This document shows, one piece after another, positions 7,732-17,637 of a stretch of 64,000 bases of DNA. How positions within the stretch are numbered: position 1 is the stretch's first letter; each line of letters begins with the position of its first letter. The notes below the pieces were generated by a model. The model had not been told where the DNA came from and ran no database searches. It saw only the letters and a program-made list of their open reading frames with translations. The translations under genes and the position numbers were made by a program. Source of the DNA: Streptomyces olivoverticillatus (GTDB taxonomy: Bacteria > Actinomycetota > Actinomycetes > Streptomycetales > Streptomycetaceae); assembly GCF_014203555.1 (NCBI RefSeq), contig NZ_JACHJH010000001.1, positions 109,973 to 173,972 of the forward strand. Direction: 5' to 3'.

Positions 7732-9315
7732 TTACTGGGGCGGGTTGCCGTGCTTGCGGGAGGGCAGGTCGGCGTGCTTGTTGGCGAGCATGGCCAGCGA
7801 GCGGATGAGGACCGACCGGGTCTCGACGGGATCGATGACGTCGTCCACGAGGCCGCGCTCGGCCGCGTAGTACGGGTGCATCAGCTCGGCCTTGTACTCC
7901 TTGACCATGCGGGCCCGCATCGCCTCGGGGTCGTCGGCCTCCGCGATCTGCTTGCGGAAGATCACGTTGGCCGCGCCTTCCGCGCCCATGACCGCGATCT
8001 CGTTGGTCGGCCAGGCGAACGTCAGGTCCGCGCCGATCGACTGGGAGTCCATCACGATGTACGCACCGCCGTAGGCCTTGCGCAGGATCACCGAGATCCG
8101 CGGCACGGTGGCGTTGCAGTACGCGTACAGCAGCTTGGCGCCGTGCCGGATGATCCCACCGTGCTCCTGGTCGACGCCGGGCAGGAACCCGGGTACGTCC
8201 AGAAGAGTGACGATCGGGATGTTGAAGGCGTCGCACATCTGGATGAACCGCGCCGCCTTCTCCGACGCCTCGATGTCCAGGACACCGGCGAGGGACTGCG
8301 GCTGGTTGGCGATGATGCCCACGACCTGGCCGTCCAGCCGGGTCAGGGCGCAGATGATGTTGGTGGCCCAGCGCTCGTGGACCTCGAGGTACTCGCCGTC
8401 GTCGACGAGCTCCTCGATGACCTTGCGCATGTCGTAGGGGCGGTTGCCGTCGGCGGGCACCAGGTCGAGCAGCGCCTCGCCGCTGCGGTCGGCCGGGTCC
8501 TCGCTGGCGACGCGCGGCGGGTTCTCGCGGTTGTTCTGCGGCAGCAGCGACAGCAGGTAGCGCACCTCTTCGAGGCACGTCTCCTCGTCGTCGTAGGCGA
8601 AGTGGGCGACGCCGGAGGTCTCGGCGTGCACGTCGGCGCCGCCGAGCCCGTTCTGGGTGATCTCCTCACCCGTCACGGCACGGACCACGTCGGGGCCGGT
8701 GATGAACATCTGCGAGGTCTCGCGGACCATGAACACGAAGTCGGTCAGCGCCGGGGAGTAGGCCGCACCGCCGGCACACGGGCCGAGCATCACGCTGATC
8801 TGCGGGATGACGCCGGAGGCCTTGGTGTTGCGCTGGAAGATGCCGCCGTAACCGGCGAGCGCCGAGACGCCCTCCTGGATACGGGCGCCCGCGCCGTCGT
8901 TCAGGGAGACCAGGGGGGCACCGGCCGCGATGGCCATGTCCATGATCTTGTGGATCTTGGTGGCGTGGGCCTCGCCCAGCGCGCCGCCGAAGATCCGGAA
9001 GTCGTGCGCGTAGACGAACACGGTCCGCCCGTGCACGGTTCCCCAACCGGTGATCACACCGTCGGTGTAGGGCCGCTTCGCCTCCAGGCCGAACCCCGAA
9101 GCGCGGTGCCGGCGCAGCGGCTCCACCTCGGTGAAAGAGCCCTCGTCCAGCAGCAGATCTATGCGCTCGCGAGCGGTCAGCTTCCCCTTGGCCTTCTGCG
9201 CCTGGGTAGCCCGCTCGCTCGGGCCACGCCGAACCTGCTCACGGATCGCGTGCAGCTCGGCGACGCGCCCACGGACGTCACTCGCCTCTACGGGCGCACC
9301 TTCGAGATTGCTCAT
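7732..9315 (-). CDS. accB: Acyl-CoA carboxylase carboxyltransferase (beta) subunit, AccB type
   Basis: Encodes 527 residues, a crotonase-fold carboxyltransferase that moves CO2 from biotin to acetyl- or propionyl-CoA to make malonyl- or methylmalonyl-CoA. Glycine-rich oxyanion segments are visible (GPCAGGAAYSPAL, RKAYGGAYIVMDS, MGAEGAANV). Residue 420 in GGAYIVMDS is isoleucine. By the published comparison of Streptomyces beta subunits this residue is Ile in AccB (accepting acetyl-CoA) and Asp in PccB (propionyl-CoA only), so I call it AccB. It starts at ATG 9315 and feeds fatty acid and polyketide precursors. Its promoter must lie in 9316-9477. Confidence 0.92.
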   Translation of the reverse strand: MSNLEGAPVEASDVRGRVAELHAIREQVRRGPSERATQAQKAKGKLTARERIDLLLDEGSFTEVEPLRRHRASGFGLEAKRPYTDGVITGWGTVHGRTVFVYAHDFRIFGGALGEAHATKIHKIMDMAIAAGAPLVSLNDGAGARIQEGVSALAGYGGIFQRNTKASGVIPQISVMLGPCAGGAAYSPALTDFVFMVRETSQMFITGPDVVRAVTGEEITQNGLGGADVHAETSGVAHFAYDDEETCLEEVRYLLSLLPQNNRENPPRVASEDPADRSGEALLDLVPADGNRPYDMRKVIEELVDDGEYLEVHERWATNIICALTRLDGQVVGIIANQPQSLAGVLDIEASEKAARFIQMCDAFNIPIVTLLDVPGFLPGVDQEHGGIIRHGAKLLYAYCNATVPRISVILRKAYGGAYIVMDSQSIGADLTFAWPTNEIAVMGAEGAANVIFRKQIAEADDPEAMRARMVKEYKAELMHPYYAAERGLVDDVIDPVETRSVLIRSLAMLANKHADLPSRKHGNPPQ

Positions 9316-9477
9316 GGATAGACGGTACGCGGCGGGGGCTCCGGAACATCATGTCGGTTCCGTACAACGTACTGCGCGATTTGGTGGGCAGGCAGAACAG
9401 AACTGCACAGCGCCCTTATCAGTTGTCGGCGTTCGACCGGCCCTCCCACGCTGTTGGCACTCCACAAATCCCCCTAG

Positions 9478-9515
9478 GGCCGACCGTGGTATGGGGCGCT
9501 TGGCCCCGGTCGGCC
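9478..9515 (-). terminator. Hairpin after the PL8 lyase gene
   Basis: Outer arms GGCCGACCG (9478-9486) and CGGTCGGCC (9507-9515), with an inner GGGGC/GCCCC stem. It lies 20 bp downstream of the lyase stop on the minus strand and upstream of accB, and separates the two units. There is no U-tract. Confidence 0.55.
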
Positions 9516-9534
9516 GGGGTGGGGCGGGGCGGGC

Positions 9535-11922
9535 TCAGCCCAGTTCGACGCGGCAACCGTGCGTGATGCAGGATGCGCCGGGCGTGACGAGCAGGCGGAT
9601 CGTTTCACCCGTGGCCAGGACCCGGACCGTGTCGTCGTGCCAGGTGACGCGGGTGACCGGACGGTGCCAGGTGAGCTCCACGGGGGCGCCGGTGCGCGGG
9701 GGCTCGGCGAGGTGGACGGTGGCGGTGCGGCCGCGCTGCCGGACGAGCACGGAGGCGGGTGCGGTGACGGTGAGGGCACCGACCGTGCCCGCGGTCCAGA
9801 AGTTGGCGGCGGTCAGGCCGGCGGCCGGCAGGCGCACGGCCTGGCACGCGGAGGTGTTGGCGAGGACGGCGAGCCGGGCGGGCGCCGCGGCCCGGGCGGC
9901 GACGGTGTGCGCGTCGGCGCCGGGCATGAGCAGGTAGACGTACGAACCGTCCTCGGGGTCCGTGCCGTGCGGGTGGCTGAGGGTGAGGTAGCGGCGGGTG
10001 ACGGGGGCGGGCGAGCCGAGCGCGTTGATGTCGCGCCAGGAGCCGGTGCGCCGGGTGCGCAGCGCCTCCAGCGGGGCGCCGCCGGGGAAGACGTATCCGC
10101 CGTGTCCTTCGAGGTGCGCCCAGTGGGCGCGCTCGAAGGTCTCCGCCCAGTCGTCGCCGTCGCTGGGCTGGGGTTCGCCGTCGACGGTGAGGCGGGCACT
10201 GTCTTCCCCGTTGAGGTTGCGGTTGTCGATGATCGTTTCGACGGTGGTGCCGTCCCGTGCGCTGATGCCCGCGCCCAGGCAGATCACGGCGTCGTCGGCG
10301 CAGAACCAGGATTTGCGGGCTTCCAGCGTGGAGCCCAGCCCCTTGAGGTGCTGCCCGACTGCCGCGAACTCGCCGTCGGTGACGCCGCCCACCCACCGGA
10401 CGGCGGGCTTGGGTGCGCCCCAGCCGCCGCCTTGGTTGTCGGCGAGGGGGAGGGCGGAGACGGTGGTGCCGGGCAGCCGGTAGGGGTCGACGGTGGGCCA
10501 GAATCCGTCGCTGTACTGATCGCCGCAGCGGTCGGAGGGCCACCAGGTGAGCATGCCGGCGCCGGCGTGCCAGCCGCGCGGATTCTCGCCGTTGCCGTTC
10601 TCGTAGTGGGTGATGCGGTCGGAGGCCATGGCGATGCAGGCCGCCCAGCCGGGGCGGCGGTGCACGGCCCGGTCCATGGCGGGGAAGAGCCGGTGGCCGA
10701 TGGGCTCGGGGGCGGCGGGGACGGGGCTCGCGTCGACGGCGGCGAGCCGGGCGAGGTCGGCGACGGGGAACTGCGGGTCGGTGAGCAGCGGGCTGGTGGT
10801 GTCCCGGGCGGCCCAGCCCTTGACCAGTCCGTGCCAGCGGTCCCGCTCGGCCTGGCTCGCCCCTGCGGCCAGCAGGGCGACCGCGGCGATGACCGCATGT
10901 CCGCGCTGGTGGTCGCTCTGGGCGGGGGCGCCGGGCGGGGCATCGGCCTGGACGCCCCGGCTGATGGCGCGCCCGGAGACGCTGTCCATCATCAGGCCGT
11001 TGTGGATCAGGGGCGCGAAGGCCTTCTCGACGCTGTCGAGGACGAGCTGCCGCTTGGGGTCGGTCACGTCCCAGGACGAGCCGTGGAGCAGGGTGAAGAG
11101 GCGGCCGAGCCCGTCGAGCAGCACACAGCCGTAGGTGCCGGTGTAAGCCACCCAGCTGTGCTGGATGAAGGAGCCGTCGGCGTAGAAGCCGTCGCCTGTG
11201 GTGACGTGGGGGAAGACGGGTGAGAGGGCGTCACGGGCCAGGGCGATCTTGGCGGGGGCCGCACCGAGGATGCCGCGCAGGGCGACGACGCGGCATAAGT
11301 CGACGCGGTTGGCACCGGTGCTGGTGCCGGTGTAGGAGCCGAGCATCGAGTCGGGCACGAAGTGGTCGACAGCGGCGAGGTATCCGGATCTGCGGGCCTC
11401 GCCCGCCTCATCGTGGAGGAGGGCGAGGGTGTCCAGGAGCAGACGGGGGCTGCCGATCTGCCACTCCCACCAGTTGCCGTAGCGCACTGTGCCGGGGTGG
11501 TAGACGCGGTCGTGGAGGTGGTCGAGGCCGGTGAGCACGGCTGTGGCGAGCCCGGCGTCACCGGTCAGGCCGGTGCCCGGCTGGGCGTAGGCCTGGGCCA
11601 TGGCGGCCAGGCGCGCATAGCTCTGGGTGATACCGGCGGGCGGATCGAAGGGGGCGTCGGGCCAGAGGGAGCCGGGGGCCGGGCGCATGCTCGCCCGGTG
11701 GGCGCGGGCGAGGTCGGCGGTGTGCCGCAGGGCGGATGCGTAGGGGTCGGCGGCGGGGTCGAAGCCGGTGCCGAGGAGGAGGGTGCGCCAGCGATGGCGC
11801 AGGGTGCCGAATTCGTCGTCGTCGGCGACTGCCACGGCCGGGGCGGCAAGTGCGCCCAGGGCAGCGGCGGCAAGGAATGCGCGGCGGGTCCAGTGGGTGG
11901 CCACAGCCGTTTCTTCCCCCAC
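9535..11922 (-). CDS. Tat-exported polysaccharide lyase family 8 (hyaluronate/chondroitin/xanthan lyase-like)
   Basis: Encodes 795 residues. A twin-arginine signal (THWTRRAFLAAAALGALAA) precedes an alpha/alpha-toroid domain with PL8 hallmarks: NWWEWQIGSPR, TGANRVDLC (catalytic Asn region), DGSFIQHSWVAYTGTYG (catalytic His and Tyr) and SVSGRAISR (Arg). Beta-sandwich domains follow, including GWHAGAGM and DWAETFERAHW. The family eliminates uronic-acid-containing polysaccharides such as hyaluronan, chondroitin or xanthan; the exact substrate cannot be told. The GTG at 11922 is used; GTG at 11904 with GGGGAAG upstream is equally good and gives a shorter signal peptide. It stands alone between accB and the monooxygenase and may be an accessory insertion. 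Confidence 0.88.
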   Translation of the reverse strand: MGEETAVATHWTRRAFLAAAALGALAAPAVAVADDDEFGTLRHRWRTLLLGTGFDPAADPYASALRHTADLARAHRASMRPAPGSLWPDAPFDPPAGITQSYARLAAMAQAYAQPGTGLTGDAGLATAVLTGLDHLHDRVYHPGTVRYGNWWEWQIGSPRLLLDTLALLHDEAGEARRSGYLAAVDHFVPDSMLGSYTGTSTGANRVDLCRVVALRGILGAAPAKIALARDALSPVFPHVTTGDGFYADGSFIQHSWVAYTGTYGCVLLDGLGRLFTLLHGSSWDVTDPKRQLVLDSVEKAFAPLIHNGLMMDSVSGRAISRGVQADAPPGAPAQSDHQRGHAVIAAVALLAAGASQAERDRWHGLVKGWAARDTTSPLLTDPQFPVADLARLAAVDASPVPAAPEPIGHRLFPAMDRAVHRRPGWAACIAMASDRITHYENGNGENPRGWHAGAGMLTWWPSDRCGDQYSDGFWPTVDPYRLPGTTVSALPLADNQGGGWGAPKPAVRWVGGVTDGEFAAVGQHLKGLGSTLEARKSWFCADDAVICLGAGISARDGTTVETIIDNRNLNGEDSARLTVDGEPQPSDGDDWAETFERAHWAHLEGHGGYVFPGGAPLEALRTRRTGSWRDINALGSPAPVTRRYLTLSHPHGTDPEDGSYVYLLMPGADAHTVAARAAAPARLAVLANTSACQAVRLPAAGLTAANFWTAGTVGALTVTAPASVLVRQRGRTATVHLAEPPRTGAPVELTWHRPVTRVTWHDDTVRVLATGETIRLLVTPGASCITHGCRVELG

Positions 11923-11994
11923 CCCGCCCCCTCCCGAACCGGGGATCCGCCCCGGACCCGGGCCGTCGGCCGTCGCCGCCGCCGCCGAAGGGTC

Positions 11995-13497
<1,503 letters not shown>

Positions 13498-13553
13498 GCG
13501 GATCCCTCCGTTGTCGGTGATCCCATGAAAGACCCCTTCGAAAGAAAATGCAA

Positions 13554-13597
13554 CCGAGTAACAAAACTTTCCGAGTAACGTCACCTGCTAGGGTGAC
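13554..13597. promoter_or_regulatory. Candidate operators between the monooxygenase and TetR genes
   Basis: Direct repeats CCGAGTAAC at 13554-13562 and 13571-13579 (17-bp spacing) are followed immediately by the inverted repeat GTCACC-N6-GGTGAC at 13580-13597, which ends three bases before the tetR GTG. These are the only ordered repeats in the divergent promoter region, so a TetR site is plausible. The last half-site may also be the ribosome site (AGGGTGA). Confidence 0.45.
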
Positions 13598-13600
13598 CTC

Positions 13601-14239
13601 GTGACTGAGGAGACGGGGCTGAGGGAACGCAAGAAGCAGCGCACGCGTCAGGCGCTGTCCGACACCGCCGTCGAGCTGTTCCTCAAGCGCGGCTTCGACC
13701 AGGTGTCGGTCGCGGACGTGGCGGCCGCGGTGGAGGTGTCCAAGCCGACGCTCTTCCGCTACTTCCCGGCCAAGGAAGATCTGGCCCTGTACCGGATCGC
13801 CGACCACCAGGGCGAGGCGGCGCGCGTCGTCACCGGCCGCCCGGCGGGCCGCTCGCCCCTGGCCGCGCTGCGCACGCACTTCCACGAGCGCCTCGACGCC
13901 CACGACCCCGTCACGGGCCTCAACGACAACGCGACGGTCCGGGCGTTCAACGACATGCTCTACACCACGCCCAGCCTGCTGGCCCGCCTGATCCGCTACG
14001 CCGACCGGGACGAGGAGCTGCTGGCCGAGGCCCTCGCGGCGGCGGGCGGGGGCGACGCGCTGACGGCGGGGCTGGCGGCCGCGCAGATCATCACGGTCCA
14101 CCAGCGCCTCGCCCAGGAGAACTGGCGCAAGCTGGCAGGGGGGCGGCGGATCGCCGATGCGCTGCCGGAGGCGCACCGCGACGCGGACCGGGCGTACGAC
14201 TTGCTGGGGGCGGGGCTGGGGACGGAGTACGGCCGCTAG
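13601..14239 (+). CDS. TetR-family transcriptional regulator
   Basis: Encodes 212 residues. The N-terminal helix-turn-helix (about residues 15-60, with QTRQALSDTAVELFLKRGF in similar form, then VSVADVAAAVEVSKPTLFRYF) is followed by an alpha-helical ligand domain. The start is GTG 13601. The gene is divergent from the FAD monooxygenase, the usual arrangement for a ligand-responsive repressor of an oxygenase. A convergent gene, cimA, ends 37 bp after it. Confidence 0.9.
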   Translation: MTEETGLRERKKQRTRQALSDTAVELFLKRGFDQVSVADVAAAVEVSKPTLFRYFPAKEDLALYRIADHQGEAARVVTGRPAGRSPLAALRTHFHERLDAHDPVTGLNDNATVRAFNDMLYTTPSLLARLIRYADRDEELLAEALAAAGGGDALTAGLAAAQIITVHQRLAQENWRKLAGGRRIADALPEAHRDADRAYDLLGAGLGTEYGR

Positions 14240-14276
14240 GTGCGCCCGCACCCCGCCCCTTCCCCGGAGATCCGGC

Positions 14277-15902
14277 CTACTCCTGCGGCTCGACCCCCGC
14301 GCGCCGCAGCCCGTACGCATAGGCGTCGTCCAGCGCCTGCCAGGACGCGGCGATGACGTTCTCCGCGACGCCGACCGTCGACCACTCGCCGCGCTCGTCG
14401 CTCGTGGAGACCAGGACCCGGGTGATCGAGCCCGTGCCCCGGCTGCCTTCGAGGATGCGGACCTTGTAGTCGGTCAGCTTCAGCGCCGCCAGCTGCGGAT
14501 AGATGCGCTCCAGCGCCACGCGCAGCGCCCGGTCGAGCGCGTTGACCGGGCCGTTGCCCTCGGCGGTGGCGACGATACGCTCCCCCTTGGCCCACAGCTT
14601 CACGGTCGCCTCGTTGGCGTGCGTACCGTCCGGGCGGTCCTCGACGATCGCGCGCCAGGACTCCACCCGGTAGTAGCGGCGGGCCCGGCCCTCGACCTCC
14701 TGGCGCAGCAGCAGTTCGAAGGAGGCGTCGGCGGCCTCGTACGTGTAGCCCGCGAGCTCCCGCTCCTTGACCCGCTCGACCACCCGCCCGACGAGCGCGC
14801 GGTCGCCGCTCAGGTCGATGCCCAGCTCCTTGCCCTTGAGCTCGATGGACGCCCGGCCGGCCATGTCGGAGACCAGCATCCGCATGGTGTTGCCGACCCG
14901 CTCGGGGTCGATGTGCTGGTAGAGGTCCGGGTCCACCTTGATCGCCGAGGCGTGCAGCCCGGCCTTGTGTGCGAAGGCGGAAACCCCCACGTACGGCTGA
15001 TGCGTGGAGGGCGTGAGGTTGACGACCTCGGCGATGGCGTGCGAGATGCGGGTCATCTCGGCCAGCTTGCCGGGGGGAAGGACGCGGCGGTCGTACTTGA
15101 GCTCCAGGGCGGCCACGACCGGGAAGAGGTTGGAGTTGCCCACCCGCTCCCCGTAGCCGTTGGCGGTGCACTGCACGTGGGTGGCGCCGCCGTCCACGGC
15201 GGCCAGGGTGTTGGCCACGGCGCAGCCGGTGTCGTCCTGGGCGTGGATGCCCAGGCGGGCGCCGGTGGCCTCCCGTACGGCCCGTACGACGCGCTCGACG
15301 GCGGCCGGGAGCATGCCGCCGTTGGTGTCGCAGAGCACCACCACGTCGGCGCCGGCCTCGTGTGCGGTGCGCACGACCTGCGTGGCGTACTGCGGATTGG
15401 CGTGGTAGCCGTCGAAGAAGTGCTCGCAGTCGACGAAGACGCGGCGGGCCCGGGAGCGCAGGTAGGCGACCGTGTCGCGCACCATCGCGAGGTTCTCCTC
15501 CAGCGTGGTGCGCAGGGCGAGTTCGACGTGCCGGTCGTGGGACTTGGCGACGATGGTGACGACGGGCGCCTGCGCGTCGACCAGGGCTGCGACCTGCGGA
15601 TCGTCCTCGGCGCGGATGCCCGCCTTGCGTGTGGCGCCGAAGGCGACGAGCTGGGCGTGCCGGAAGGTGATCTCCTCGCCGGCCCGGCGGAAGAACTCGG
15701 TGTCCCGGGGGTTGGCCCCGGGCCAGCCGCCCTCGATGAAGCCCACGCCGAAGTCGTCCAGGTGCCGGGCGATGGTCAGCTTGTCCGCGACGGTGAGGTT
15801 GATGCCCTCGCGCTGGGCGCCGTCGCGCAGCGTGGTGTCGAAGACGTGGAAGCCGTCGTCGGGACGGTCGGTCGCCGCGTTTGCGTCCGTCGTTGCTGAC
15901 AT
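14277..15902 (-). CDS. cimA: (R)-citramalate synthase
   Basis: Encodes 541 residues of the CimA/isopropylmalate-synthase-like family. The HMGL-type TIM barrel begins with DTTLRDGAQREGINLTVADK. Active-site segments SHDRHVELALRTTLEEN, LCDTNGGMLP and CTANGYGERVGNSNLF are visible, and a LeuA dimerisation domain fills the last ~130 residues (LAALKLTDYKVRIL). The metal-binding region reads IHAQDD where many homologues have HxH, so the second ligand is a Gln; this should be compared with other actinobacterial CimA proteins. The enzyme condenses pyruvate and acetyl-CoA to citramalate, a threonine-independent route to 2-oxobutyrate and isoleucine. Its leader carries a probable Ile attenuator (16009-16126). 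Confidence 0.88.
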   Translation of the reverse strand: MSATTDANAATDRPDDGFHVFDTTLRDGAQREGINLTVADKLTIARHLDDFGVGFIEGGWPGANPRDTEFFRRAGEEITFRHAQLVAFGATRKAGIRAEDDPQVAALVDAQAPVVTIVAKSHDRHVELALRTTLEENLAMVRDTVAYLRSRARRVFVDCEHFFDGYHANPQYATQVVRTAHEAGADVVVLCDTNGGMLPAAVERVVRAVREATGARLGIHAQDDTGCAVANTLAAVDGGATHVQCTANGYGERVGNSNLFPVVAALELKYDRRVLPPGKLAEMTRISHAIAEVVNLTPSTHQPYVGVSAFAHKAGLHASAIKVDPDLYQHIDPERVGNTMRMLVSDMAGRASIELKGKELGIDLSGDRALVGRVVERVKERELAGYTYEAADASFELLLRQEVEGRARRYYRVESWRAIVEDRPDGTHANEATVKLWAKGERIVATAEGNGPVNALDRALRVALERIYPQLAALKLTDYKVRILEGSRGTGSITRVLVSTSDERGEWSTVGVAENVIAASWQALDDAYAYGLRRAGVEPQE

Positions 15903-16008
15903 GGCTGATCTGACTCCTGTCGGGATCTCGGTCTACCGGAATGACCGGTTCCACCGTCCCCCTATGATCCCGCGTGCGCTTCGCCCCGGGCAGGGTGGGC
16001 CGGGAAAC

Positions 16009-16037
16009 GAAAAGACCTCTCGCGGGTGCGAGAGGTC
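16009..16037 (-). terminator. Terminator/attenuator hairpin in the cimA leader
   Basis: On the minus strand GACCTCTCGC, ACCC loop, GCGAGAGGTC is followed by TTTTCGTTT. The perfect 10-bp stem covers plus positions 16014-16037. It lies between the candidate leader peptide and the cimA ATG (112 bases away), which fits an attenuator. It could also simply end the upstream symporter transcript. Confidence 0.8.
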
Positions 16038-16090
16038 TGCGCGCGGGTCTGGGACGACGGTGTCCGCGCCGTACGGGTGGTACGGGGCGG

Positions 16091-16126
16091 TCACTGCGGA
16101 CCGGCGCGCCTGTCACCAATAATCAT
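16091..16126 (-). CDS. Candidate cimA leader peptide with consecutive Ile codons
   Basis: An ATG on the minus strand at 16126 opens an 11-codon frame reading M-I-I-G-D-R-R-A-G-P-Q. Both Ile codons are ATT, a rare choice at this GC content. It ends 54 bases before an intrinsic terminator that itself precedes cimA, an isoleucine-pathway gene. No strong Shine-Dalgarno is visible, so translation could be leaderless. The combination is that of a translation-coupled attenuator, but the peptide is too short to prove by sequence alone. Confidence 0.5.
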   Translation of the reverse strand: MIIGDRRAGPQ

Positions 16127-16185
16127 GGCGAACTGGAGCATGCCCGGCATCCTTGCACAGCATCGCGCCCCCGCGCGGGAGGGTC

Positions 16186-17496
16186 TCACGATGCGGGCAC
16201 CCGGTCCGGCTCCGCCTCACCGGCCGGCTCCCGCCCCACCTGCTTCAGGTCGATGTCCCGGGTCTCGCGCATGGTGAGGTAGACGACCAGGGAGACGGCG
16301 GCGCAGCCCGCCACGTACCAGTAGTAGCCGGACTCGATGCCGGCGTTCTTGAACCACAGGGCCACGTACTCGGCCGTGCCGCCGAAGAGGGCGGTGGCGA
16401 GCGCGTAGGGCAGGGCGACGCCCAGCGCCCGGATGCCGGTCGGGAACAGCTCGGCTTTCACACAGGCGTTGATCGAGGTGTAGCCGGTGACGATGGCCAG
16501 GCCCAGCACGGACAGGCCGAGGGCGGGCCAGAACGAGCCCGCGTGCCGCAGCCACGTCATGATCGGCACGGTGAGGAAGGTGGCGCCGACCGCGAAGGTG
16601 ATCAGCAGCGGGCGGCGTCCGATCCGGTCCGAGAGCGCGCCCGCCAGTGGCTGGAGGCAGGCGAAGACGATCAGGGCGAAGAAGCTGACGAGGCTGGCGG
16701 TCGGCTTGGGCATCCCGGCGCTGTGGGAGAGGTAGTTGGTCAGGTATGTCGTGTACGTGTAGTACGCGACCGTGCCGCCCATGGTCAGCGCGACCACCAG
16801 CAGCGCCTCCCGCTTGTGCTGCAGCAGCGCCCGGATCGTGCCGCGGTCGTCGGCCGCGGTGCCGCTCTCCTCGTAGGCCTCGGTCTCCAGCATGTTGCGC
16901 CGCAGGTAGAAGACGACGGCCGCGCCGACCGCGCCCACGGCGAAGGGGATGCGCCATCCCCAGGCGTGCAGTTGCGCGTTGGTCAGGGTGTGCTGGAGCA
17001 CGATCTGCAGACCGAGGCCGAGGATCTGGCCCGCGGTCATGGAGACGTACTGGAAGCTGGAGGCGAAGCCCCGGCGGCCGGGTGCGGACGCCTCGGTGAG
17101 GTAGGTCGCGCTGGCCGCGTACTCGCCGCCGACGGACAGCCCTTGGAGCAGCCGGGCCACCAGCAGCACGGCCACGCCGCCGTAGCCCGCGACCGCGTAG
17201 GTGGGGGCGGCGGCGATCAGCACGGCGGAGGCGGACATCAGCGTCACGGTCAGGGTCAGCGCCGCCTTGCGGCCGCGCCGGTCGCCGACGCGGCCGAGCA
17301 GCCAGCCGCCGACGGGCCGCATGAAGAATCCGACGGCGAAGATGCCGGCGGTCTTCATCAGGTTCGCGGTGTCATTTCCCTTGGGGAAGAAGGCGTCCGC
17401 GAAGTAGGTCGCGAAGACGGCGTAGACGAACCAGTCGAACCACTCGACCATGTTGCCCGCCGACCCGACCCATATCTTCTTCCAGTGCTGTCCCAT
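16186..17496 (-). CDS. MFS transporter, metabolite:H+ symporter (KgtP/ProP-like) family
   Basis: Encodes 436 residues with about 12 membrane segments. MHS-family signatures are NMVEWFDWFVYAVFATYF in segment 1, RPVGGWLLGRVGDRRGRKAAL (loop 2-3 motif), LLQGLSVGGEYAASATYLTE and the second half motif LSDRIGRRPLL. Relatives carry 2-oxoglutarate, citrate, shikimate or proline/betaine with protons. The substrate cannot be set from sequence; the position between ilvE and cimA would allow a role with 2-oxo acids. It starts at ATG 17496. Confidence 0.85.
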   Translation of the reverse strand: MGQHWKKIWVGSAGNMVEWFDWFVYAVFATYFADAFFPKGNDTANLMKTAGIFAVGFFMRPVGGWLLGRVGDRRGRKAALTLTVTLMSASAVLIAAAPTYAVAGYGGVAVLLVARLLQGLSVGGEYAASATYLTEASAPGRRGFASSFQYVSMTAGQILGLGLQIVLQHTLTNAQLHAWGWRIPFAVGAVGAAVVFYLRRNMLETEAYEESGTAADDRGTIRALLQHKREALLVVALTMGGTVAYYTYTTYLTNYLSHSAGMPKPTASLVSFFALIVFACLQPLAGALSDRIGRRPLLITFAVGATFLTVPIMTWLRHAGSFWPALGLSVLGLAIVTGYTSINACVKAELFPTGIRALGVALPYALATALFGGTAEYVALWFKNAGIESGYYWYVAGCAAVSLVVYLTMRETRDIDLKQVGREPAGEAEPDRVPAS

Positions 17497-17573
17497 GGGC
17501 CATCACGGTGGCGGAACGGCACGGTTTCGGACAAGGGTCCGGGCGGCAACGATCACGCGTACTTGCGTGCGTT

Positions 17574-17616
17574 GTGTTCACGGGCGTCGTGTTCACGGGC
17601 TTCGCGAACACGACGC
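17574..17616. repeat. Direct plus inverted repeat between ilvE and the symporter gene
   Basis: GTGTTCACGGGC occurs at 17574-17585 and 17589-17600. The second copy also forms an 11-bp inverted repeat, GCGTCGTGTTC (17584-17594) with GAACACGACGC (17606-17616). On the minus strand it lies 22 bp after ilvE, so it may be its terminator, though without U-tract. An operator for the symporter is the alternative. Confidence 0.55.
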
Positions 17617-17637
17617 ACGCACGTGTGCGAGGGGCGG

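Noticed and set aside
9341..9362. CGGAAC/GTTCCG inverted repeat upstream of accB as an operator
   Set aside because: Arms are only six bases with a nine-base gap and I know no matching regulator site; evidence too weak to list.
15903..16185. T-box riboswitch ahead of cimA
   Set aside because: No T-box sequence (AGGGTGGNACCGCG-like) or specifier stem was found. A leader-peptide attenuator explains the hairpin better.
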